A program made the translations under genes and the position numbers. Of a stretch of 53,304 bases of DNA, positions 15,632-24,369 are shown piece by piece. Location: assembly GCA_934203075.1 (NCBI GenBank), contig CAKPYT010000019.1, forward strand, positions 1-53,304, written 5' to 3'. The DNA comes from an uncultured Clostridia bacterium. Its GTDB lineage: Bacteria > Bacillota > Clostridia > Christensenellales > CAG-314. The notes beneath the pieces were generated by a model that worked only from the letters and a program-made list of their open reading frames with translations, ran no database searches and was not told where the DNA came from. How positions within the stretch are numbered: position 1 is the stretch's first letter; each line of letters starts with the position of its first letter.

Positions 15632-18064
15632 TCAGGATACGATGATGTTGACCAGTCGTTTCGGAATGACGATGACCTTTTTTACGGTGGAACCTTCCAG
15701 CAGTTCCCGGATGCGTTTGTCCTGCAGGGCAAGCGTTTCGATTTCCTCTTTCGTGGCGGAGGCGGGAACCGTCAGTTTGCTGCGGTTTTTCGCATTGATT
15801 TGCAGCACGAGTTCCACTTCGTCTTTCACCATGGCAGATTCGTCGCATTGTGGGAAACGCGCCTGGAAAATGGAGTAGGGGTTTCCCGTTTGTTCCCACA
15901 ATTCTTCACAGAAGTGCGGTGCGCAGGGCGCCAGCATTTTCAGCAGGTCCAAAGCCACTTCGCGGTAGAACGAAGCGTTCTTTCGGGGACATGTGTCATA
16001 TTTTGTCATGGCATTGGTCAGTTCCATCAGGCGGGCAATCGCCGTGTTGAAGGAGAACGCTTCGTAATCCCGCGAGACGTTCAGAATGGCGTTATGCCGT
16101 ACGTAATTCAGTTCTTTTTCGTTTGCACCGAATTCCTCCGTCGTTTCATAGGGGAGGAATGCCGCCAGAACACAGCGTTCTGCCCGATCCAACCATTTAT
16201 CGATGGCTTTGATGCCGTCCGCATTCCACGGGCCGCCTTCGGTGTATTTAAAGCCGAACGCCAGATAGCAGCGGAACACGTCCGATCCGTACACGCTGAC
16301 GTAATCGTCCGGACTGACGACGTTTCCTTTCGATTTGCTCATTTTGTTTCCGTCCGGGCCCAGAATCGTTCCCTGATGAACCAGGGAAAGGAAGGGTTCG
16401 TCAAAATCCAGGTAGCCCATATCCCGAAGGGCTTTGGTGAAGAAGCGCGCATACAGCAGATGCATGCAGGCGTGTTCTGCCCCGCCGACGTATTTATCCA
16501 CGGGCAGAATTCCGTCTATTTTTTTGCGGCTCCAGGCTTGTTTGTCGTTTTTGCTGTCCGCATAGCGCAGGTAGTACCAGCTGCTGCAGACGAACGTGTC
16601 CAAAGTATCCGCTTCGCGCGTGGCGGGGCCGCCGCATTTCGGGCAGGTGGTATGCAAAAAGCCTTCGTGTTTGGCAAGCGGGCTGGTTCCGTCCGGCGTA
16701 AAGTCTACGTCGTAGGGCAATTCTACGGGCAGATCTTTTTCCGGCACGGCAACGGTGCCGCATTTGGGGCAATACACAATCGGAATCGGGGCGCCCCAGT
16801 ACCGCTGACGGCTGATCAGCCAATCGCGCAGACGGTAGTTCGTTTTCAGTTCGCCTTTGCCGATTTTTTGCAGTTTTTCGATGATTTTCACTTTTGCTTC
16901 GGCACTTGTCATTCCGTCAAACTCGCCGGAGTTGACCAGTACGCCGTAGTTCGTGTAGGGAAGGTCGTCGTTTTCGCCGTTGGCGGCACGAACGACGCGT
17001 TGAATTTTTAAGTTGTGTTTTTGCGCAAAAACGTAGTCGCGTTCGTCGTGGCTGGCAACGCCCATCACGGCGCCCGTACCGTAGGAGTACAATACGTAGT
17101 CCGCAATCCACACCGGAACCTTTTCTCCGTTAACGGGGTTGATGCAATAACTTCCCGTAAAGACACCCGTCTTTTCGCGCGTGGTGCTTTGCCGGTCGAT
17201 TTCCGTGGCTTTTGCGGCGTTTTCCCGATAGGCCTGCACGGCGGCTTGCTGTTCCGGCGTAGTGATTTCATCCACCAGAGGGTGTTCCGGGGCCAGAACC
17301 ACGTAACTTACGCCGAAAAGCGTATCCGCACGCGTGGTGAACACGCGGAAACTGTGTTTGCCGTCCTCCATGTCGAACTCCACTTCGCCGCCGACGGATT
17401 TTCCGATCCAGTTCTTCTGCATCAGTTTGGTCTTTTCCGGCCAGTCCAGTTTGTCCAGATCCTGCAAAAGCTCTTCGGCGTATTTCGTAATGCGGAAGAA
17501 CCACTGCGTCAGATTTTTTCGAATCACTTCCGTTCCGCAGCGTTCGCATTTGCCTTCCACAATCTGCTCGTTTGCGAGCACGGTGTTGCAGGAGGGGCAC
17601 CAGTTCACCGGAGCCTGCTTGCGGTAAGCCAGCCCGTTTTCATACAATTTGGTAAAAATCCACTGTGTCCACTTGTAGTAGTCCGGCATGCAGGTTTTTA
17701 CTTCCGCATTCCAATCGAACATGGCGCCCATATCTTTCAGTTGCTGCTCCATAATGGAGATGTTTTTCAGAGTGCTGTCTTTGGGATGAATCCCCGTTTT
17801 GATGGCGTAGTTTTCGGCAGGAAGACCGAAAGCGTCGAATCCCATCGGCTCGAAAACGTTGTAGCCCTGTAGTTTTTTGAAACGGGCATAACTGTCCGCC
17901 AGGCTGAAGTTATACCAATGCCCGATGTGCAGTTTGGCGCCGCTCGGGTAAGAAAACATCTCCAGAACGTATTTTTTGTTTTCCAGATGGTTTTCATCGA
18001 AGCGGTAAATTCCGCTTTCCGCCCATTTTTTCTGCCACTTTTTTTCAATTTCAACGTGATTCAT
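15632..18064 (-). CDS. leuS: Leucyl-tRNA synthetase
   Basis: The 810-residue product is a bacterial-type class I LeuRS. HIGH is at residues 46-49, and KMSKS occurs in GNKMSKSKGN. A Zn ribbon (CPSCNTVLANEQIVEGKCERCG) and the CP1 editing domain are present, the latter with TTRADTLFG- and HDERD-type blocks. The editing core reads GVASHDERD where GVPAHDxRD is usual; the key Asp is kept. The ATG at 18064 has AGGAG upstream. A frame running to 18373 contains only non-conserved sequence and was not used. The promoter gives a leader of only about 50 nt, so no T-box can be present. A 130-bp untranslated tail separates the stop from the terminator. Confidence 0.98.
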   Translation of the reverse strand: MNHVEIEKKWQKKWAESGIYRFDENHLENKKYVLEMFSYPSGAKLHIGHWYNFSLADSYARFKKLQGYNVFEPMGFDAFGLPAENYAIKTGIHPKDSTLKNISIMEQQLKDMGAMFDWNAEVKTCMPDYYKWTQWIFTKLYENGLAYRKQAPVNWCPSCNTVLANEQIVEGKCERCGTEVIRKNLTQWFFRITKYAEELLQDLDKLDWPEKTKLMQKNWIGKSVGGEVEFDMEDGKHSFRVFTTRADTLFGVSYVVLAPEHPLVDEITTPEQQAAVQAYRENAAKATEIDRQSTTREKTGVFTGSYCINPVNGEKVPVWIADYVLYSYGTGAVMGVASHDERDYVFAQKHNLKIQRVVRAANGENDDLPYTNYGVLVNSGEFDGMTSAEAKVKIIEKLQKIGKGELKTNYRLRDWLISRQRYWGAPIPIVYCPKCGTVAVPEKDLPVELPYDVDFTPDGTSPLAKHEGFLHTTCPKCGGPATREADTLDTFVCSSWYYLRYADSKNDKQAWSRKKIDGILPVDKYVGGAEHACMHLLYARFFTKALRDMGYLDFDEPFLSLVHQGTILGPDGNKMSKSKGNVVSPDDYVSVYGSDVFRCYLAFGFKYTEGGPWNADGIKAIDKWLDRAERCVLAAFLPYETTEEFGANEKELNYVRHNAILNVSRDYEAFSFNTAIARLMELTNAMTKYDTCPRKNASFYREVALDLLKMLAPCAPHFCEELWEQTGNPYSIFQARFPQCDESAMVKDEVELVLQINAKNRSKLTVPASATKEEIETLALQDKRIRELLEGSTVKKVIVIPKRLVNIIVS

Positions 18065-18121
18065 ACAAACTCCTGTCAAGTGAAACGTTTCTTTCGGTAA
18101 AACACTTGTTCCTAAGAAAAT

Positions 18122-18150
18122 ATCATAATACGCTTTCCCGAAAAAGTCAA
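18122..18150 (-). promoter_or_regulatory. leuS promoter
   Basis: On the minus strand: TTGACT (18150-18145), 17-bp spacer, TATGAT (18127-18122). Confidence 0.75.
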
Positions 18151-18268
18151 TCTTTCCCGAACGAAATGCGTACGGATCCGACGGCGTCACGGGTTTTGCA
18201 GAGCGGCGAAAGAGGAAATCGGCAGGACGCGCCTTTGCAAGAAAACAGGACGCGTTTTTTGCTATGCG

Positions 18269-18297
18269 TTTACAAATCCGACGCGGTATGATACAAT
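18269..18297 (+). promoter_or_regulatory. Promoter of the shikimate operon (leaderless type)
   Basis: TTTACA (18269-18274), 17-bp spacer, TACAAT (18292-18297), 7 nt, then the aroE-aroK ATG at 18305. There is no ribosome site. Confidence 0.72.
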
Positions 18298-18304
18298 ATT
18301 TTTT

Positions 18305-19633
18305 ATGAGAAATATCCGACAATTCGGGTTGGTCGGGCATCCGCTGGGGCATAGCCTGTCCCCGGAACTGCATGCGTTTTTATTCCGGAAGAAAAACGTA
18401 TCGGCAGAGTATCGCCTGTATGACCTGCCCGCTCTGCAACCGCATCTTTTCCCGCATAGCGGGTTTAACGTGACGTTGCCGTATAAAACGCAAATCCTCT
18501 CTTTTTTGCAGCCATCGGCGGATGCCGCCCGTTTCGGGGCGATCAACACGGTCGTTGCGGGAGAAAACGGTTTCTACGGGTACAATACGGATGCTTCTGC
18601 CTTTTTACGCTGCACGGCAGGCCGGCTCGGAAAAAACGTTTTACTGCTCGGCAGCGGCGGGTTGGCTTCCGCTTTGGCCGTCTGCATTCTGGAGCAGGGC
18701 TGTGCTCTGACCGTTGCCGCACGCACGTCCGGCGAAAAGGAACGTGCGCTGAGCGCTCGTCTGAACGAAGCGTTTCCCGGGAGGGTTCGTTTTGTTTCTT
18801 ACGCCGATCTGGAAAGAGAGGGCGCAAGGTACGACGCACTTTGTAACGCAACCTCGTGCGGGATGTCTCCCGTTTTGGGGTGTCCCGTGTCATCGTCGGT
18901 CGTGAAACGTTGCGGGTTTGTTTTCGACGCGGTCTACAACCCTTTGCAGACGGAATTGCTTCGCCTGGCGGAGGAAAGCGGAATCCCCTGTGAAAACGGG
19001 GTGCGTATGCTTGCCCTGCAGGCGACCGAAGCCCAAAAACTTTGGCTCGGGGTGGAGTTTTCTGCCGAAGAAGAGGCGTCTGCCGCGGCATTGGTGCGAA
19101 AACTGCTTTCGGCCGGGCATGTCGTGCTGACGGGTTTTTCCGGTTGCGGAAAAAGCACCCTTGCAAAGCAGTTTCACGGGGAGGATCTGGACGTTCTGAC
19201 CGAACGGATGCTTGGAAAAAGCATTGCGGAAACGTTTGCTTCCGACGGGGAAGAAGCGTTTCGCGCGGCAGAGACGCAGGCACTCGAACGTATGCTGCAA
19301 GGGAGCACCGAGGTGCTCGCCCTCGGAGGAGGCACGCTGGAAAGGCAAAAAAACAGAGAATTGCTGCAGAGGGACATTGTGGTGTTTGTGGATACCCCCT
19401 GGGAAGAGTGCTATCGACGCATTGCGGGGGACGTTTTGCGCCCGTTGGTTTGCGGCAAAAGCAAGGAGGAATTGCGTTTGCTGTACGAAACAAGACGAAA
19501 AACATACCTTGCCGCGGCGGACGTCGTGGTGAAGGACGACGCGGCGGAACGAATTTTAAGATTGAAAACTCTTTGCCAAACGGCAAAGGAAAACGGTTCG
19601 GCATCCGTCGGACAAAAGAGGGAAACGATATGA
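18305..19633 (+). CDS. aroEK: Bifunctional shikimate dehydrogenase - shikimate kinase
   Basis: The 442-residue product joins two shikimate enzymes. Residues 1 to about 265 are shikimate dehydrogenase: GHSLSP substrate motif, NVTLPYK with the catalytic Lys, AINTVV, YNTDA, and the LLGSGGLASA nucleotide-binding loop. Residues about 275-442 are shikimate kinase: Walker A GFSGCGKST, DLDVLTERMLGKSIAE, the FRAAE shikimate-binding Arg, LALGGG and RPLV. The kinase acts directly on the dehydrogenase product. The product is thus an NADP-linked reductase and ATP kinase in one chain, at pathway steps 4 and 5. The stop overlaps the DAHP synthase start (ATGA). Confidence 0.93.
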   Translation: MRNIRQFGLVGHPLGHSLSPELHAFLFRKKNVSAEYRLYDLPALQPHLFPHSGFNVTLPYKTQILSFLQPSADAARFGAINTVVAGENGFYGYNTDASAFLRCTAGRLGKNVLLLGSGGLASALAVCILEQGCALTVAARTSGEKERALSARLNEAFPGRVRFVSYADLEREGARYDALCNATSCGMSPVLGCPVSSSVVKRCGFVFDAVYNPLQTELLRLAEESGIPCENGVRMLALQATEAQKLWLGVEFSAEEEASAAALVRKLLSAGHVVLTGFSGCGKSTLAKQFHGEDLDVLTERMLGKSIAETFASDGEEAFRAAETQALERMLQGSTEVLALGGGTLERQKNRELLQRDIVVFVDTPWEECYRRIAGDVLRPLVCGKSKEELRLLYETRRKTYLAAADVVVKDDAAERILRLKTLCQTAKENGSASVGQKRETI

Positions 19634-20598
19634 TCATACGTCTTTCGAAACAAAGAACGGCCGCGCAGGAACGAGCATTGAAGGAGTTTCTTGCGGGGCG
19701 CTATGTCCAAAGCGAGGACGGTTTATCCCTGGGGATAACGGAGGAATTGCCGGAAGAACGCCTTCTGGCGTTCGGTGGGGTGGAAGAAATTTCGCATCGC
19801 CCGTATTTTTTGGCAAGTCGGGAGTTTTGTTCTCGAAACACCGTTGTATCGGTGGGAAAGGCGCGTTTCGGCGAGAAGTTCGCCGTCATTGCCGGCCCTT
19901 GCGCGGTGGAAGGGCCGGCACAGATTTGTGAAATTGCCCGACGCGTTGCGGCAAGCGGTGCGGACGTTTTGCGCGGGGGGGCCTATAAACCCCGTACCTC
20001 GCCGTACGCGTTTTGCGGAAGGAAAGAAACGGGGCTGAGAGAATTGTCCGAGGCAAAAGAGAAAAGCGGATTGCCGGTAGTGAGCGAACTGACGGGAGTG
20101 GAGGCATTGCCGTTGTTCGGGGACGTGGATCTCCTTCAGGTGGGGGCCCGCAATATGCAGAATTTTGATTTATTGCGCAAACTGGGGGAATTGCGTCGTC
20201 CCGTATTGTTAAAGCGCGGCAGCGGCAACACGGTGGAGGAATTGCTTGCCAGTGCAGAGTATTTGCTGAGCGCGGGGAATCGGGAAGTGATTCTGTGCGA
20301 AAGAGGAATCCGCACGTTTGAAAACGCCACGCGCAACACTCTGGACCTTTCTGCAGTGGCGGTGCTGAAAAAGCGCACGCATTTGCCCGTCATTGTGGAT
20401 CCGTCGCATGCGACCGGGCATGCGGAGTACGTCCCCGCCATGGCATTGGCCGCATTGGCCGCCGGGGCGGACGGATTGATGATCGAAGTGCACAATCACC
20501 CGGCGCAGGCTCTCAGCGATGCGGCACAGGCGCTGAGTTGCGAAGAGTTCGATTCTTTAATGAAAAAAATACGCGCGTTGGAAAGCGTTTTGAAATAA
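19630..20598 (+). CDS. aroF: 3-deoxy-7-phosphoheptulonate (DAHP) synthase, type I-beta
   Basis: The 322-residue product carries out the first shikimate step, from phosphoenolpyruvate and erythrose 4-phosphate. About 75 N-terminal residues form a ferredoxin-like regulatory domain, known in this subtype for feedback control by aromatic amino acids. The barrel has GPCAVE, KPRTSPYAF, LLKRGSGNT, ERGIRTF and DPSHATGH, which hold substrate and metal residues. The ATG at 19630 overlaps the aroEK stop by 4 bp. The gene is followed 28 bp later by aroB with a GGAGAAACG ribosome site. Confidence 0.94.
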   Translation: MIIRLSKQRTAAQERALKEFLAGRYVQSEDGLSLGITEELPEERLLAFGGVEEISHRPYFLASREFCSRNTVVSVGKARFGEKFAVIAGPCAVEGPAQICEIARRVAASGADVLRGGAYKPRTSPYAFCGRKETGLRELSEAKEKSGLPVVSELTGVEALPLFGDVDLLQVGARNMQNFDLLRKLGELRRPVLLKRGSGNTVEELLASAEYLLSAGNREVILCERGIRTFENATRNTLDLSAVAVLKKRTHLPVIVDPSHATGHAEYVPAMALAALAAGADGLMIEVHNHPAQALSDAAQALSCEEFDSLMKKIRALESVLK

Positions 20599-20626
20599 AA
20601 CGGAAAATGCCGCCGAAGGAGAAACG

Positions 20627-21625
20627 ATGAAAGTTCTCGTGCAGACGAAGCAGCCCTACGAGGTGGAGATCACCGACGAGCCGTCCGGATTGACGGCCTT
20701 TTTCCCTGCGGGGAGGAAAATCGCAATCGTAACGGACGAAAACGTTGCGATGCATCTGCCTGTGCTTTCGGGCGTGCTGGCAGGTGCGGAAACACATTGC
20801 TTTACGTTCCCCGCGGGGGAGCAAAGCAAAACGCCGGAGACGTATCTTAAAATTTTGTCCTTTTTGGCGCAAAACGGGTTTTCGCGGGAGGACGTGCTGG
20901 TGGCGTTCGGGGGCGGCGTTGTAAGCGATCTTGCCGGCTTTGCCGCCGCCACCTATCTGAGGGGGATGCGTTTCGTTGCGGTGCCGACAACGCTTTTAGC
21001 CATGATCGACGCTGCCGTCGGGGGAAAAAACGGGGTAAACCTGCCGGAGGGGAAAAACCTCGCGGGCACCATTCGCCAGCCGTCCGGCGTGTTTTGTTAT
21101 TTGCCTTTTTTGCGGACTCTGCCGCAAAAAGAATGGGCGAACGGCATGGGGGAGGCAGTGAAATACGCTTTGCTGCAAGGCGGGGAATTGCTCTCTCTTT
21201 TGCGTGCGGAAGACGTGACGAAAAATCCCGCAGCGCTGCAGCGGGTCATCGTTTTGTGTGTGGAGTATAAGGCAAAAATCGTAGCCGGAGACGAGCAGGA
21301 CAGGGGCGAAAGGGCGGCGCTGAATTTCGGGCATACGTATGGGCACGCTTTGGAAGCGGCAAGCGGGTACACGTTGCCGCACGGGGCGGCCGTCGGCCTG
21401 GGGATGCTGCGCGTTTCCCGTCAGGCGAAGGCTGCGGAAGCAGAACGACTCTTGCTGGAATTGCTGCCGAAGTACGGTTTGCCGACGGAAGAGCCCGTTA
21501 CGGGCGATCTTGCGCCTTATCTGGAAAGAGATAAAAAAAGAAAGGACGGCAAGCGTTGGCTGGTCGTGGTGCCGAAAGCAGGGCACTACGAAATCGTTCC
21601 GATTCCTTCCGAGGCGCAACGATGA
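20627..21625 (+). CDS. aroB: 3-dehydroquinate synthase
   Basis: The 332-residue product converts DAHP to 3-dehydroquinate with NAD+ and a divalent metal. Family motifs are PAGEQSKTPET, GGGVVSDLAGFAAATYLRG, PTTLLAMIDAAVGGKNGVN and the metal-binding GEAVKYAL and GHTYGHALE. It is slightly short against the usual 350-360, mainly at the N-terminus and in the C-terminal domain, but all catalytic blocks are present. The stop overlaps the aroA start (ATGA). Confidence 0.95.
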   Translation: MKVLVQTKQPYEVEITDEPSGLTAFFPAGRKIAIVTDENVAMHLPVLSGVLAGAETHCFTFPAGEQSKTPETYLKILSFLAQNGFSREDVLVAFGGGVVSDLAGFAAATYLRGMRFVAVPTTLLAMIDAAVGGKNGVNLPEGKNLAGTIRQPSGVFCYLPFLRTLPQKEWANGMGEAVKYALLQGGELLSLLRAEDVTKNPAALQRVIVLCVEYKAKIVAGDEQDRGERAALNFGHTYGHALEAASGYTLPHGAAVGLGMLRVSRQAKAAEAERLLLELLPKYGLPTEEPVTGDLAPYLERDKKRKDGKRWLVVVPKAGHYEIVPIPSEAQR

Positions 21626-22866
21626 AAAAACTGCAAAGAAAAAGAGGCGAAGTGATAAAGCAAACGGTGGTTCCTCCGGCAAGCAAGTCCTATTTGCAGC
21701 GGGCATTGTTGGCGGCGGCACTTTGTGAAACGCCCGTTGCAATCTTCGGTCGGAACGATTGCGACGACGTGCTTGCGTGTGCGGACCTGTTGGGTCTGTT
21801 TGGCAAAAAGTGCGTCCCGACGCAAAACGGGTACCTTGTGACGGACGGCCCGGCAAAAGAACGCGGAAATTGTGCCGAAAGTGCAACGGCGCTGCGTTTA
21901 TGCCTGCCGGCAGCGTGTGCGCTCGGCAAAAAAGCAGAGTTCTGCGGGCAGGGCAGGCTGATGCGGCGGCCTCACGCCCCGTTGCTGAACGTGTTAAGCC
22001 GAAACGGGATCGACGTTACCGCTACAGCCGAATCCGTATGCGTCAAAGGCTCGCTGCAAGCGGGTCGTTATGAAATTGCGGGGGACGTTTCTTCTCAGTT
22101 CGTTTCCGGGTTGCTGTTTGCGCTCCCTCTGCTGAACGCACCGAGTACACTGGTGCTGACCACTCCTTTGCAATCGCAGGGGTACGTGGCAATGACGCTG
22201 GAGACGCTGCGGGCTTTCGGCATTGTCATCCGGCAGACGGAAAACGGTTTTGACGTGCCGGCACTGCAAAAGTATTTTGCCGAAACCTTTCGCTGCGAGG
22301 AGGATGTCTCCTCCGCAGCCGTCTGGCTGGCGTACGGTGCTTTGGCCGACGGGGCAACGGTGCGTTTGCCGCGAAACACGCTGCAGCCGGATGCCGCTAT
22401 CGTATCCTTTCTGGGGCGGGCAGGGGTAGACGTGCGCCGCATGGGGGAGGATTGCACGGTTCTTGCAACCTCTCCGCACGGATTCTGCGCGGATGTATCG
22501 CAATGTCCGGATCTGGCGCCGACGCTGGCTGCGTTTTGTGCCTGTGCGGAAGGACAAAGCGTGCTTACGGGGCTGCACAGGCTGAAATATAAGGAAAGCG
22601 ATCGGCTTTGCGGCATCTGCGAAATGCTTCGTGCCTGCAAAGTTCCCTTCGAATGTAAGGAGGACAGACTTTCCGTCAAGGGCGGAAAAGTTTTTCCTGC
22701 AGCGGTGGACGTGAAAGGCGATCATCGGTTCGTCGCAATGGCGGCGATTCTGTCCGCAAGGGCAGAAATCACGCTGCAAGAGGCGAACGTCGTATCCAAA
22801 AGCGATCCGTATTTTTGGCAGATGTTCCGGATGTTAGGAGGCGAAGATGTCGATTTGGGGGAATAG
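21622..22866 (+). CDS. aroA: 3-phosphoshikimate 1-carboxyvinyltransferase (EPSP synthase)
   Basis: The 414-residue product joins phosphoenolpyruvate to shikimate 3-phosphate. PPASKSYLQR (residues 18-27) binds shikimate phosphate; other blocks are SSQFVSGLLFALP, RLKYKESDR, DHRFVAMA and SKSDPYF. The PEP loop reads ESATALR (86-92) where many clostridial enzymes have ESGSTLR and E. coli has NAGTAMR, so Ala88 stands where E. coli has Gly96. A frame running upstream to 21556 was rejected because the ATG at 21622 overlaps the aroB stop. The gene overlaps the chorismate synthase start by 20 bp. Confidence 0.94.
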   Translation: MKKLQRKRGEVIKQTVVPPASKSYLQRALLAAALCETPVAIFGRNDCDDVLACADLLGLFGKKCVPTQNGYLVTDGPAKERGNCAESATALRLCLPAACALGKKAEFCGQGRLMRRPHAPLLNVLSRNGIDVTATAESVCVKGSLQAGRYEIAGDVSSQFVSGLLFALPLLNAPSTLVLTTPLQSQGYVAMTLETLRAFGIVIRQTENGFDVPALQKYFAETFRCEEDVSSAAVWLAYGALADGATVRLPRNTLQPDAAIVSFLGRAGVDVRRMGEDCTVLATSPHGFCADVSQCPDLAPTLAAFCACAEGQSVLTGLHRLKYKESDRLCGICEMLRACKVPFECKEDRLSVKGGKVFPAAVDVKGDHRFVAMAAILSARAEITLQEANVVSKSDPYFWQMFRMLGGEDVDLGE

Positions 22867-24118
22867 AATTCGTTTGGAAACGAGCGGCGGCTCGCACGCA
22901 CCCTGCGTGCGTGTGCGCCTGTGCGGTTTGCCGGAGGGGCTTCCGGTGGACGAAGCGGCAATAACCGCTTTGCTCTCGGAGCGGAAAAGCAAAACAGGGG
23001 GAGCCACCGAGCGTACGGAACGGGATGAACCGAAAATTCTCAAAGGCATCCGGCAGGGAAAAACCACGGGGGAAGACGTCGTGGCAGAGTTTCCCAATGC
23101 GGACGTGCAAAGCGATTATTCCGTATACACCGTAACGCCGCGTCCCTCGCATGCGGACTATTTCGTGCTGCGAAAATCCGGCGAAAACGCCGTAAAAGAA
23201 GGCCGCTACGGCGGCAGAATGACGGTAGGCCTGGTGTTTGCCGGCGGGGTAACGGCAGGATACCTCAAGCAAAAGGGCGTCTGTGTTTCCGCACGCCTCG
23301 TGCAGGCGGGCAGCGTTGTCGGGACGGACGAATCGTCTTTCCGAAAAATGGAGCAAGCCGCACGGGAAGCAAAAAAACAGGGGGATAGCATCGGCGGGGT
23401 GATCGAGTGTCGCGTCACCGGCCTGCCGGCCTGCCTTGGGGAACCGCCGTACGACGGATGGAAGAATTTACTTTCTTCTTTGCTGTTTTCCATCCCCGCA
23501 CTGGTCGGGGTAGAGTTCGGCAGCGGGTTCTCCGCCGCGGAGCGAAGGGGCAGCGAAAACAACGACGCCTACGTTTGGAAAAACGGGGTTGTCGCAACGG
23601 AAACCAACCGTGCAGGCGGGGTGATCGGAGGATATACGACGGGAAACGACGTGGTTTTCCGCGTGGCAATGAAACCTGCGCCTACCGTGTCCGTTCCGCA
23701 GCGGACGGTGAATTTGCAAACGGGAGAGGAAACGACGGTTTCGTTTGGGGGAAGAAACGATGCCTGTGTGGCGTTTCGCGCCGTTGCCTGCGTCAAAGCC
23801 GCCGCAATGCTTACGGCAACGGAACTGCTGTTGAGAGAGGAGTCGGCAACGATTTCCGCATTGCGGGCAGAAATCGATTCTCTGGACGATCGGTTGAAAG
23901 AACTATACCTCCGGCGGCTGGCTGTGGCAGAGCAAATCGGGGAACGGAAAGCAAAAAAGGGGCTGGCGACAGAGGATGGAGCGCGAGAAGCAGAGATTCT
24001 GCAGAGGCTGACGGAAGGGGAGGAAAAGGAAACCTCCGTGCAGATTCGCATGCTCTGGCAGCGGATTTTTGAACTTTCCAAAAAACGGCAAAGCGAAAAA
24101 AACAAAAAGAAGCCGTAA
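22847..24118 (+). CDS. aroC: Bifunctional chorismate synthase - chorismate mutase
   Basis: Residues 1 to about 335 of this 423-residue product are chorismate synthase, which uses reduced FMN: SGGSHAPCV (canonical FGESHG), RPSHADY, GRYGGRMT, GSGFSAAE, NRAGGVIGG and GRNDACV (canonical GRHDPCV). Residues about 336-423 are an AroQ-type chorismate mutase: LRAEIDSLD, LYLRRLAVAEQIGERK and DGAREAEIL supply the Arg, Lys and Asp/Glu expected in the all-helical active site. The mutase would send chorismate directly to prephenate. Several synthase motifs deviate (Glu to Gly, Gly to Ala, His to Asn, Pro to Ala), so activity should be tested. The gene is the last of the operon. Confidence 0.9.
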   Translation: MSIWGNRIRLETSGGSHAPCVRVRLCGLPEGLPVDEAAITALLSERKSKTGGATERTERDEPKILKGIRQGKTTGEDVVAEFPNADVQSDYSVYTVTPRPSHADYFVLRKSGENAVKEGRYGGRMTVGLVFAGGVTAGYLKQKGVCVSARLVQAGSVVGTDESSFRKMEQAAREAKKQGDSIGGVIECRVTGLPACLGEPPYDGWKNLLSSLLFSIPALVGVEFGSGFSAAERRGSENNDAYVWKNGVVATETNRAGGVIGGYTTGNDVVFRVAMKPAPTVSVPQRTVNLQTGEETTVSFGGRNDACVAFRAVACVKAAAMLTATELLLREESATISALRAEIDSLDDRLKELYLRRLAVAEQIGERKAKKGLATEDGAREAEILQRLTEGEEKETSVQIRMLWQRIFELSKKRQSEKNKKKP

Positions 24119-24239
24119 ATCGCCCTTGTGCAGAGAGAGAGTTCTGTAAGACGCGAAACGCTTTGTTTTGTAAGTTTTGTTGCATTTTCGTTTTATACTT
24201 TTGTTTTTTATAGAAGAAAAAATTTTGAGGCCGGAAAAG

Positions 24240-24274
24240 CGCCCGGGGAAACCGCGATTCCCCCGGGCGTTTTT
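24240..24274 (+). terminator. Terminator of the shikimate operon
   Basis: A 9-bp stem CGCCCGGGG (24240-24248) / CCCCGGGCG (24261-24269) with TTTTTGTTTTTTT downstream. Confidence 0.9.
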
Positions 24275-24314
24275 GTTTTTTTGTGAAAAGAAAGTAAAAA
24301 ATCGCAAAACCCTA

Positions 24315-24342
24315 TTGAAAAATTTTTCAGATTTGCTACAAT
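24315..24342 (+). promoter_or_regulatory. Promoter of the small P-loop gene
   Basis: TTGAAA (24315-24320), 16-bp spacer, TACAAT (24337-24342), then a GGAGG ribosome site about 8 nt before the ATG at 24370. Confidence 0.7.
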
Positions 24343-24369
24343 AAGAAAAAACATCCATCGGAGGTTACT

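Noticed and set aside
15518..17011. A 497-codon open frame on the plus strand antisense to leuS
   Set aside because: It is the complement of conserved leuS codons, its composition (Phe, Arg, Val, His rich) is typical of a shadow frame, and it has no ribosome site.
18065..18305. A T-box leader for leuS or trpS, common for aminoacyl-tRNA synthetases in Firmicutes
   Set aside because: Both genes have promoters only about 30-50 nt from their ATG, leaving no room for an antiterminator, and no T-box core sequence is seen.
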